NCBI RefSeq assembly: GCF_007754155.1
Contig: NZ_CP037423.1
Coordinates: forward strand, 744,001-808,000
Direction of reading: 5' to 3'
DNA from: Stieleria neptunia
GTDB taxonomy: Bacteria; Planctomycetota; Planctomycetia; Pirellulales; Pirellulaceae
DNA length: 64,000 bases
The notes beneath the pieces were generated by a model that did no database searches, was not told where the DNA came from, and saw only the letters and a program-made list of their open reading frames with translations. Position numbers and translations under genes: made by a program. Below are positions 34,815 to 42,885 of this stretch, in pieces; position 1 is the stretch's first letter; each line of letters opens with the position of its first letter.

Positions 34815-37800
34815 GCGCCAATTCCGATTTGGTCGCCGATGTAATCGAAGACTTCCTGCAAGGTTGGGAAATCGTCCAGCGTCAGGTTCTCATCCGGCGT
34901 GATCTCAAAGTGCTGTCCGAGTTCGCCGAACAATTGCGCTTTCTTGATGGAGTCGATCCCCAAGTCGGCTTCCATGTCGGCGTCCATCTCGACGAACTCC
35001 GGCGGGTATCCGGTTTGTTCGACGATGAAATTGACTAAGTAATCCTGCAGGTCGGTCTTGGTCCAATCGTGTGGCCCGTTCGACTCCGATGGTGCAACGG
35101 GTGACGCCGCCGGCGCCGATGCAGTTGTTGACACAGTCCGTTCTGTCGCTGACATCGTCGGTGCGGTCGCTGCAACGGTCGGAGCCGCAGCCGTCTGACC
35201 GGCCGGAGGTTGCTCCGCGATCGGATCCGGCATCGGGCTCTTGCCGGCCAACAGCGATTGCCACTGGGCGATCGGAACGCTTTCCGCTTGGACGGCTTGC
35301 AAGTCTTCGGCCAGGGCATCAATCGTCGTGCGAATTTGTGCTTCGGTGTGCCGTGCGGTGATCATGAAACGCAACCGTGCCGCGTCGTTTTCCACCGCCG
35401 GATAGACGATCGGCTGGATGTCGATGCCGCGGCTGAGTAAACGACGTGAGAGCAGCAGCGCGGTGTGCGAATTTCCGACCATGATCGGAACGACCGGTGT
35501 GTCGCCGGCGGGGCCGGTGTCCAAGCCACGCTGCCTGGCCAGTTCCAGCAACAGTCGGGCGTTGCGTTGCAGTTTGGCAACTCGCTCGGGTTGTTGCTGC
35601 AACAGACGCAGCGACGCCAGGGCGGCTCCGGCGCTGCCCGGTGAAAGGGCGACCGTGTAGATGAATCCCGGCGTGCTGTATTTCAAGTACTCGACCAACT
35701 CGCGACTGCCGGCGACGAACCCCCCGCCACTGCCAAACGCCTTGCTGAGTGTCCCGACCCACAAGTCGATTCCACTCGGATCGAGATGGAAGAACTCGGG
35801 GCTGCCGCGCCCCGTCGTGCCCATCGTGCCGATGGCATGAGCGTCATCGACCAACAGAAACGCGTCGTGTCGTCGCTTGATGTCCAGGAATGCCGGCAGG
35901 TCCGGATGATCGCCGTCCATGCTGTAGGCACCCTCGATTGCGATCAACGTGCGGCGATACTTGTGCCGGATCTGCTGCAATTGCCGATCCAGCGCCGCGG
36001 CGTCGTTGTGCGGAAAACTCAGCCGCTGCGCCCCCGACAGTTCGGCGCCTTGGATGATGCAGTTGTGGGCAAGCGAATCGTGGATGACCAGATCGCCGGG
36101 GCCGAACAGATGGCCGATGATCGATTCGTTGGCGGCATAGCCCGACGAAAAAACAAGTGTCGCCTCGACTCCCAAGAACGCCGCCAATTCGTCTTCGAGT
36201 TCGCGGTGCAGCGGCTTGCCCGCGATCAGACGGCTCGCGGACACACTGGTGCCGTAGCGATCGATCGCGTCTTTGGCGGCGGCCGAGACGATCGGGTCTC
36301 CGGACATGCCCAGGTAGTTCGAACTGCAGAACGTGACGACCTGTTTGCCGTCGACCCGCGTGGTGTCTTGGGTGACGCATTCGTGTTCAGCGAAATAGGG
36401 CATGCAGAGCCCCGCCAAATCGAGCAAGTCTTTGGTGCGGCTGATCCGTTTCGCGTCGGGAGTCAAATCCAGTTGTGGATCTTCCGTTGATGTCGATCGA
36501 TTCGCCGCAGCGCTGGGGTCGTCCGTAGCGCTGGGGTCGTCCGTTGGATTGGGTGGGGCAATCGTTGTCGGCGCAGCGGCGGGCGGCTCGCTCGTCGCTA
36601 CGGCTGGTGTGGCAACCGGATCACGGTTTGTTTCGACCGCTGGTGCTGGTGATCCTTGCGGCGCGGCGAGGTAGTCGAAGATCTGCTGCAGCGTGGGGAA
36701 ATCGTCCAGCGTGAGCGTCTCGTCGGGGGTGATCGAGAAGTGTTCGCCCAGCTCGCCGAACATTTGAGCTTTTTTAATCGAATCGATTCCCAAATCCGCT
36801 TCCAAGTCGGCGTCCATCTCGACGAATTCCGGCGGATATCCGGTTTGTTCGACGACAAAACGCGTCAAAAACTCTTTTAATGCGTCGTCGGACAGGCCGG
36901 TCGTTGCGGGGTGGGGCTGCGGGTGATGCGCCGTGTCTGCCGCGGCCGTTTCTTTCGATGCCGACTCGACGTCGCAGCCGCGAACCGGTGGTGGAGCGAT
37001 CGGCGCTGGGTTGATCGGCGCTGGGGCGATCGGCGCTGGGGCGATCGGCGCTGGGGCGATGCTCTGGCGAGGGTCGCTGACTGCAGCGGGAGCGCTCGTC
37101 GGCGAATCCGACGCGGCGACGGACTGACGCATCGCCTTGTCGCGCATCAATTCCTTTCGGCGTCGCGTCGCGTCGACGATCGTCACGCCGTCGACCACGT
37201 GGCAGTCGTAGGTGGCGTCGGCGGTCACTGGGGCCTGGGATTTGGGGGCCTGGGATTTGCTGGGAGCATGCACTTTCGCATCTCGTTGGAGAAGAATGTG
37301 ATAGGCGGTTCGACGTTCGGCATTATGAACGGCGGTGACGAGGCGTCCGCTGCGGTCGGACGCTTCCAGCGGCTGGGGCCGGGAGGCGACATCGAACAGC
37401 GGGTTGGATTCGATCAACGGCAACGGGTGGGTCAGTCCAAACGTGGCCGTCGTTTTCAGGTGTTGAAGTTCCAGAGTCGATTTGATCAGCGCGGTGATCG
37501 CCGAGGCGGCTCCGAGGTGACCAGTTTGTGTCATCAGACAATCGAGGGAAATGGGACGTTGCCGAGCGCGCTCGGCGTAGGCGTGGTAGATCCCCTCCAA
37601 TTCTTCCGCGGTCCGCTGGATGCAGGCGACCGAGGTGGTTTCGATCCGGGCGACGTCGCCGGTTGCCAGCGGTGCGTCCCCGCGGGTGGTCCGCCCAAAG
37701 GCGTCGCCGATCGCGCGTTCGGACGCTTCGGACTGGCTGTCGGCGGTGGCGACCCCCAAGGCTTGAATGATACCCAAAACGTTGCGTTTTTGTCGTTTCG

Positions 37801-40156
37801 CGTCGGCCAGCCGCATCAACAGCAGCGCCCCGCAACCCTCCGCCGGCACCATCCCACCGGCCGCGGCGTCCAGCGGCGAATGGGGCGTCCCCTTGGCGAG
37901 CAGTCCGGCCAGCCCCACTCGTTCCAAAAAGGTCGCACTGAGGTCTTCCTGGCCGCCGACGCAGACCATCATGTCGCAGGCCCCCGTGGCGAGTTGGTCG
38001 ACGCAGCACATCAACGCCGCCGCAGACGAACAGGTCCCCGCGTCGACGGCGACGCCCCCGCCCATCAGATTGAACGATTTGGTGATGCGCGACGCCAGAC
38101 TGCTGCTGGTAAAACTGCCGGTTTCGTCCAGTAGCGCCGGCATCGCCTGGATCAGCGTTTCGGCAAACTGCCCGCTGACCGCTTCGCACTGCCGGGGATC
38201 GCACCCGAGCCGGCCGAGCAGACGGGTCAGACGCCGTTGGAATTCCGGCAATCGCAATCCCATCAGCAACTGGGTCGCGAACTCGCCGCCGAACGGCGAG
38301 CCGACCACCACGCCGATGCGATCGGTCGCGTCACGGTCCAATCCGGCTTCACGGAAGGCCTGGTCGACCGCATCCAGGATCATGAACTGCAACGGGTTGG
38401 CGTTGGCAATCTGTTTGGGCGGAATCTTGTGCTTGCGCCAATCGTATTGAAATCCCCGCACGACCCCCGCCAGGTTGTTGATGCAGTGCCAAGGTCTGGG
38501 GCGGGAGGGATCGAGGTAGACGTCGGGGTGGAGGCGATGTTCCGGAATTCTTCCTTTGGGGTCGTCTCCGCTGATCAGCAACTTGGCCAACGCGTCGACG
38601 TTCAACGCGCCCGGCAACACGGCGCCCCGTCCGACAACGGCGATGGCTTCGCCAGGGGTTGCCCCGGCGCGGTGAACGTTGGCGATGCGTTGCCGACGGT
38701 CGGTCGGATGCGTCACATCCACACCGGCATGCAATGCCGTCCGGGATCCGTCGCCGACGAACTCTTCGAGCACGACGTGGACATTCAGGCCGCCGATGCC
38801 AAATGCGTTGACCGCGGAACGCCGTGGCACGCCGGGGGCCGGTTCGGGCCAGTGCTCGGCTTGCATCGGCACATAGAAGGGCAGCGATCCCCAGTCGATC
38901 GACTGGTTCAACTGTCTGACGTTGACCGCCGGCGCGATGGTCTGGTGACGCATGCACAGCGCGGCTTTGATCAGCCCCGCCAGTCCGGCGGTCTCCAGCG
39001 TGTGACCGATATTCGCTTTCACACTGCCGATCGGAATCCGGCTGCCGGCGGGAAGCTTCAATGCCTCGGCCAACGCGGTGAGTTCCGTGGCATCGCCGAG
39101 TTGTGTGGACGTCGCGTGTGCTTCGATGTATTGCAGGTTTCCTGTCTTCAGGTCATCGCCATAGGCCCGGCGGATGGCCGAAATCTGGCCTTCTTTGCGC
39201 GGCGCCCACAGGCTCTTGCCCTTGCCGTCAGACGAGACTCCGATGCCGCCAATGACCCCGTGAATCCGGTCGCCGTCGCGGACCGCTTGCTCAAGCGTTT
39301 TGAGGATCACGATGGCGTACCCTTCGCCGACGACCAGGCCGTCGGCATCGTCATCGAAGGGGCGGGACATCACACTGCTCAGCGATTGGGCCTGGGAGAA
39401 CATCACCAGGGTTTCGAAATGGCACACCGATGCGCCGGCGACCATCGCCATGTCAATGCGGCCTTGTTGCAATGCCAACACCGCCTGATGGAGGGCGCTC
39501 AGCGAGGACGCACAGGCGGAATTAAACGTCATGCAGGGACCGCCCATGGCAAAGGTCTCGGCCAACATCGCCGAGGCCACGTGGGGGCCCAAGGCGGGAC
39601 GCCCTTGTTCGTCTCGATGCGGCATGTCGCGACGCACTTCCGAGACGAGTTCGTCGATCACCCGTTGATGGTCAACATTCAACTCGCGGAACGATTCCAC
39701 GTCACCCAGCAACCGGGCCGATTGTGCGATGCAAGTTCCATAGGCCAGATCGCCGGCCAGTCCGCTGCTGCGGGAGTGTCCCAAGTAGACGCCGCCGGAT
39801 CGCCGTCTGGCGGGATAGAGTTCGGCTCCGGAATCGTCCAAGGCCTCTGCGGCCACGTCGCACAACGTGCGGTAGGCCCCTTCGGGACAACCTTGAACCG
39901 CCGCGGGAAGCGAATCGTAGTGCCGGCCACGAGCGTTTTCGTTGACCAGGCAACCGATGTCGCAATAAGAACGGTTGGGGATTCCCCGCCGCGGATCGAA
40001 GTAGAGCGTTCGGTCGAAACGAGCCTCCGGAAGCGGTCGGGCCGTCGCGACGCCGTCGCGAATGACCTTCCAATAGCCCTCCAAGTCATCGGCCCCTGGC
40101 AGTCGACACGCCATGCCGACCAACGCGATTGGCTTGTTTGGCGGCGAGGTTTGCAT
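34811..40156 (-). CDS. PUFA-synthase-like megasynthase KS-CLF-ACP-AOS-ACP
   Basis: 1781 residues. KS1 about 8-465 has Cys215 (N-S-A-C-A-S-S), His347 and His385. A second KS-like domain, about 500-958, has Thr708 at the Cys position and no H-x-T-x-T motif. ACP1 about 1088-1165 has Ser1126 in D-L-G-I-D-S-I-K-K. A pyridoxal-phosphate alpha-oxoamine synthase domain (serine palmitoyltransferase/KBL/BioF type) spans about 1230-1620 with D-D-A-H-A-I-G and Lys1472 in T-L-S-K-A-F-G. ACP2 about 1698-1775 has Ser1736. Pro/Ala-rich linkers join them, one built from 15-base repeats. It lacks AT, KR, DH and thioesterase. The AOS domain suggests release by condensation of the acyl chain with an amino acid and loss of CO2, giving a 2-aminoketone. 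First gene of the operon. Confidence 0.9.
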   Translation of the reverse strand: MQTSPPNKPIALVGMACRLPGADDLEGYWKVIRDGVATARPLPEARFDRTLYFDPRRGIPNRSYCDIGCLVNENARGRHYDSLPAAVQGCPEGAYRTLCDVAAEALDDSGAELYPARRRSGGVYLGHSRSSGLAGDLAYGTCIAQSARLLGDVESFRELNVDHQRVIDELVSEVRRDMPHRDEQGRPALGPHVASAMLAETFAMGGPCMTFNSACASSLSALHQAVLALQQGRIDMAMVAGASVCHFETLVMFSQAQSLSSVMSRPFDDDADGLVVGEGYAIVILKTLEQAVRDGDRIHGVIGGIGVSSDGKGKSLWAPRKEGQISAIRRAYGDDLKTGNLQYIEAHATSTQLGDATELTALAEALKLPAGSRIPIGSVKANIGHTLETAGLAGLIKAALCMRHQTIAPAVNVRQLNQSIDWGSLPFYVPMQAEHWPEPAPGVPRRSAVNAFGIGGLNVHVVLEEFVGDGSRTALHAGVDVTHPTDRRQRIANVHRAGATPGEAIAVVGRGAVLPGALNVDALAKLLISGDDPKGRIPEHRLHPDVYLDPSRPRPWHCINNLAGVVRGFQYDWRKHKIPPKQIANANPLQFMILDAVDQAFREAGLDRDATDRIGVVVGSPFGGEFATQLLMGLRLPEFQRRLTRLLGRLGCDPRQCEAVSGQFAETLIQAMPALLDETGSFTSSSLASRITKSFNLMGGGVAVDAGTCSSAAALMCCVDQLATGACDMMVCVGGQEDLSATFLERVGLAGLLAKGTPHSPLDAAAGGMVPAEGCGALLLMRLADAKRQKRNVLGIIQALGVATADSQSEASERAIGDAFGRTTRGDAPLATGDVARIETTSVACIQRTAEELEGIYHAYAERARQRPISLDCLMTQTGHLGAASAITALIKSTLELQHLKTTATFGLTHPLPLIESNPLFDVASRPQPLEASDRSGRLVTAVHNAERRTAYHILLQRDAKVHAPSKSQAPKSQAPVTADATYDCHVVDGVTIVDATRRRKELMRDKAMRQSVAASDSPTSAPAAVSDPRQSIAPAPIAPAPIAPAPINPAPIAPPPVRGCDVESASKETAAADTAHHPQPHPATTGLSDDALKEFLTRFVVEQTGYPPEFVEMDADLEADLGIDSIKKAQMFGELGEHFSITPDETLTLDDFPTLQQIFDYLAAPQGSPAPAVETNRDPVATPAVATSEPPAAAPTTIAPPNPTDDPSATDDPSAAANRSTSTEDPQLDLTPDAKRISRTKDLLDLAGLCMPYFAEHECVTQDTTRVDGKQVVTFCSSNYLGMSGDPIVSAAAKDAIDRYGTSVSASRLIAGKPLHRELEDELAAFLGVEATLVFSSGYAANESIIGHLFGPGDLVIHDSLAHNCIIQGAELSGAQRLSFPHNDAAALDRQLQQIRHKYRRTLIAIEGAYSMDGDHPDLPAFLDIKRRHDAFLLVDDAHAIGTMGTTGRGSPEFFHLDPSGIDLWVGTLSKAFGSGGGFVAGSRELVEYLKYSTPGFIYTVALSPGSAGAALASLRLLQQQPERVAKLQRNARLLLELARQRGLDTGPAGDTPVVPIMVGNSHTALLLSRRLLSRGIDIQPIVYPAVENDAARLRFMITARHTEAQIRTTIDALAEDLQAVQAESVPIAQWQSLLAGKSPMPDPIAEQPPAGQTAAAPTVAATAPTMSATERTVSTTASAPAASPVAPSESNGPHDWTKTDLQDYLVNFIVEQTGYPPEFVEMDADMEADLGIDSIKKAQLFGELGQHFEITPDENLTLDDFPTLQEVFDYIGDQIGIGA
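36996..37055. repeat. 15-base tandem repeat coding an Ala-Pro-Ile linker
   Basis: Four 15-base units (36996-37010, 37011-37025, 37026-37040, 37041-37055) based on GCGATCGGCGCTGGG encode A-P-A-P-I pentapeptides between the CLF-like domain and ACP1 of the first megasynthase. It is an in-frame flexible linker that could vary in length by slippage. Confidence 0.8.
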
Positions 40157-40578
40157 GGGCTCTCGGGGTGTCTGCGAGCGAACGAGGCCTCCATAGTAAT
40201 GGGGGGTGAGGTCTCGTCAATGAGAAATCTTGGCCGCGCGTCGCCACGTCACACTTCGCGCGCAGGTCGAGCTTGCGAGGCTAAAATCACGGGCATACGT
40301 GTTGGTGTACAGGCTTTAGCCGCCGCCTCTCGCTGCTCCGCAGCGACCAGGAATCGCCTGCAGGGACCGTCCAGCTTAAGACGATCGCTTTTCTGATGTA
40401 CGATGGCCCTTCCGGGCCGTCGCCCGTGGGGCTCTGCGCGACGACCTAGAAAGGACGTCGTACAACGGTCCGCTGACCACGTCACACTCCATCGGGGAGA
40501 TCATGAGGATTCATCGCGTTTCGCATCGTTCTTTAGCCGCCAATTGCACCGTCTCGTCCAGCCCCATTCAGCCCCGCC
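40157..40578. other. Divergent control region of the megasynthase operon and exporter, with repeat E1
   Basis: It separates the operon (minus, ATG 40156) from the exporter (plus, ATG 40579), so it should carry both promoters; no confident -35/-10 or operator was recognised. Bases about 40367-40485 form a roughly 115-base repeat unit that recurs at about 56893-57003 in the same strand orientation. Conserved blocks include TACGATGGCCCTTCCGGGCC, CGACGACCTAGAAAGG and GTCGTACA. The unit contains an internal short palindrome GGCCCTTCCGGGCC. Confidence 0.6.
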
Positions 40579-42783
40579 ATGCGTTTGACGCTTTTTCATC
40601 GCAGTCTGATCGCGCTGGGGTTGATTCTCCTCCTCGCGCCGCTGGCGATCGTGGGGGCCGGTCGCAGTATGGAGGCGATGTACAACTCGCCGGTCATGTG
40701 GATTCCGCCGGAGAGCGAAGAGCGGCGTCAGTTTTTTCAATTCGTCAACGACTTTCGAACGCACGACGTCATCCTGGTTTCCTGGCAGGGCTGCACGGTC
40801 GACGACCCGCGGTTGGATCGGTTTGCCGCGGCGTTGTCGCGCGCCGACGGCGGGCACGCCGATGTCCATTCGGAGGCACTTTTCCAACGCGTGTTGTCCG
40901 GACGATCCTCCCTCGCCGCACTGCAGACGCCGCCATTGGAGCTGAGTCGCCGGCAAGCGATCGAGCGGCTCCGCGGTTCGTTGATCGGCCCCAGCGATAT
41001 GAGTTGCGCGATGGCGGTGTTGACGGCCGATGGGGCGGTCCGCCGCGATGCATCGATCGCCAGGATTCGGTCGGTGTTGCAAATCGATCTCGAACTGTCC
41101 GCTGATGAGTACCACATTGGTGGAACCCCGGTGATCGGCAAAGCGATTGATGACGCGAGTGTCGATTCGATGCTCTGGCTTTCCCTTCCATCGACTGCGG
41201 TGATTGTTTTGCTGTGCTGTCTGTTCCTGCGCTCCTGGCGAATGATCCTGTTGGTCTTGGGCGTCGGGTTCTTCGGCGAACAGCTGGCGATCTCGCTGGT
41301 CCACTTTACCGGGCACACCATGAATGCGGTGTTCGTGGTGATGTCGCCGCTCATCTTCGTCCTTTCCGCGTCGACCGGCATTCATCTGTGTAATTACTAC
41401 CGTGACGAAGTCGACGCGCGCGGTGTCGCCGGGGCGGCGGAGCGGATGCTGACGATTGGATGGAAGCCCTGCCTGTTGTCGGCGACGACGACGGCCGCGG
41501 GATTGTTGTCCCTGTTGGTCAGCGACATCTCGGCGGTGCGGCAATTCGCGTTGATCTCGGCAGGGTGTGTGTTGCTGACCACCTTGCTGATGTTGCTGAC
41601 CCTTCCCGGCGTGCTACAGCGGTGGCCCCAGACGAGGCGGGACCGGTCTGGCTGGATGGGAACGTCGTTGGCCGCGTTGGCATCCGTCGTGGTCCGCCGC
41701 CGGTCACTGATCGCCGTCGCCGGCCTCTCGATCATGGCGCTCACGGCGCTCGGGCTGGCCCGATTGCGGACCACGGTCGAAGTGTTCGATCTGTTGACGG
41801 CCGACCATCCGGTCATCCAAGATCACCGCTGGTTGGAATCCGAGGTCGTTCCGTTGATCCCGGTCGAAACGGTCGTCCGATTTGACGCCGCGTCGCCGAT
41901 GACGTTGTTCGACCGGCTGCGGTTGATCCGTGAAATCCACGTCTCCGCGGCCAATCAACCGCCGGCTCGCGGCGCGACTTCGGCGCTGACGTTTCTGCCT
42001 TCGTTGCCGACATCCAACACGCTGCGCGCTTCGATGCGGCGGAGCGTGATCTCAAAACGGTTTCATCAAGATCGTGTTCGGCTGGCGGAACTCGGGTACT
42101 TGCATGAAACGCCGGACGCGCAACTCTGGCGGGTCACCACGCGTGTGCCTGCCTTTGAACAGGTCGACGCGTCGGCCTACCTGTCCGATTTGGTCGCCGC
42201 CCACCAGGCGGTCCTCGATCGGGGCGTGGTCGACCGGCAGGACGTCGCGGTGACGGTGACGGGCGTGATGCCGGTCATCGAGAGTGCTCAACAGATGTTG
42301 CTCAAGGACTTGATCGGCAGTTTCTTCACGGCGATGCTGGTCATCGGTGCCGTCATCCTCGTTGCGCTCGGCAGCCTGCGTCTCGGTCTGGTCGCCATGA
42401 TTCCCAACGTGTTCCCGATTTGCGTGCTGTTCGGCCTGATGGGATGGCTGGACCAGTCGCTGGATATCGGGGTGATGATGACGGCCAGTGTCGCATTGGG
42501 AATCGCGGTCGACGACACGGTCCATTTCCTGATGTATTGCCGTCGCGAAACGGCCGGCGGCACAGCGCCGACCGATGCGGTCGCTAAAACGATCCAGCAC
42601 TGCGGCAGCGCGATCACGCAAACCACGATCGTGTGTGGATTGGGATTGCTCGTGTTCGCACTCAGCGACTTTGAACCGACCCGGCGATTCGCCTGGATGA
42701 TGTTCCTGCTGCTGACCGCAGCCCTGGTGGCCGATTTGATGTTGTTGCCTGCGCTGCTGTGCAGTCGCCGCGGGAAAACCTAG
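40579..42783 (+). CDS. MMPL/RND superfamily exporter
   Basis: A 734-residue inner-membrane protein. A first membrane segment (about 9-28) is followed by a large extracytoplasmic loop, a block of membrane segments (about 190-360), a second loop, and a final block (about 575-720) with the conserved acidic G-I-A-V-D-D-T-V-H-F segment. This is the duplicated half-transporter plan of the MMPL/sterol-sensing-like RND family, which moves lipids and hydrophobic molecules (for example mycobacterial MmpL proteins and HpnN). Its position, head-to-head with the megasynthase operon across 422 bases, suggests it exports the lipid product. The substrate is inferred from context only. Confidence 0.85.
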   Translation: MRLTLFHRSLIALGLILLLAPLAIVGAGRSMEAMYNSPVMWIPPESEERRQFFQFVNDFRTHDVILVSWQGCTVDDPRLDRFAAALSRADGGHADVHSEALFQRVLSGRSSLAALQTPPLELSRRQAIERLRGSLIGPSDMSCAMAVLTADGAVRRDASIARIRSVLQIDLELSADEYHIGGTPVIGKAIDDASVDSMLWLSLPSTAVIVLLCCLFLRSWRMILLVLGVGFFGEQLAISLVHFTGHTMNAVFVVMSPLIFVLSASTGIHLCNYYRDEVDARGVAGAAERMLTIGWKPCLLSATTTAAGLLSLLVSDISAVRQFALISAGCVLLTTLLMLLTLPGVLQRWPQTRRDRSGWMGTSLAALASVVVRRRSLIAVAGLSIMALTALGLARLRTTVEVFDLLTADHPVIQDHRWLESEVVPLIPVETVVRFDAASPMTLFDRLRLIREIHVSAANQPPARGATSALTFLPSLPTSNTLRASMRRSVISKRFHQDRVRLAELGYLHETPDAQLWRVTTRVPAFEQVDASAYLSDLVAAHQAVLDRGVVDRQDVAVTVTGVMPVIESAQQMLLKDLIGSFFTAMLVIGAVILVALGSLRLGLVAMIPNVFPICVLFGLMGWLDQSLDIGVMMTASVALGIAVDDTVHFLMYCRRETAGGTAPTDAVAKTIQHCGSAITQTTIVCGLGLLVFALSDFEPTRRFAWMMFLLLTAALVADLMLLPALLCSRRGKT

Positions 42784-42885
42784 CGTTTGGTCAAGGATTC
42801 AAAGTGGGGTAAGCTTCCCGCTTGCCATCTCGTTTCACTCGTCAAACGCAAGCTGGAAGCTTACGCCACTTCAAACCGTTGTGTC
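42784..42885 (+). repeat. Inverted GTAAGCTTCC repeat between exporter and dnaE2
   Basis: A single TTGGTCAAGGATT motif follows the exporter stop (42786-42798). A hairpin follows with 17-base arms GTAAGCTTCCCGCTTGC at 42809-42825 and 42848-42864, one mismatch. It extends into the apparent open frame upstream of dnaE2 and argues against a start before 42886. Single arms recur at 9249-9265 and 60726-60742. Confidence 0.7.

Noticed and set aside
38237..40396. A 719-codon open frame antisense to the first megasynthase, and other long antisense frames over the megasynthases
   Set aside because: They follow codon-phase shadows of a GC-rich coding strand, have no recognisable domains and overlap the conserved KS and ACP coding sequence.
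42787..42885. An N-terminal extension of 33 residues on DnaE2
   Set aside because: The extension is encoded by a palindromic intergenic repeat and the PHP domain begins right after the ATG at 42886.
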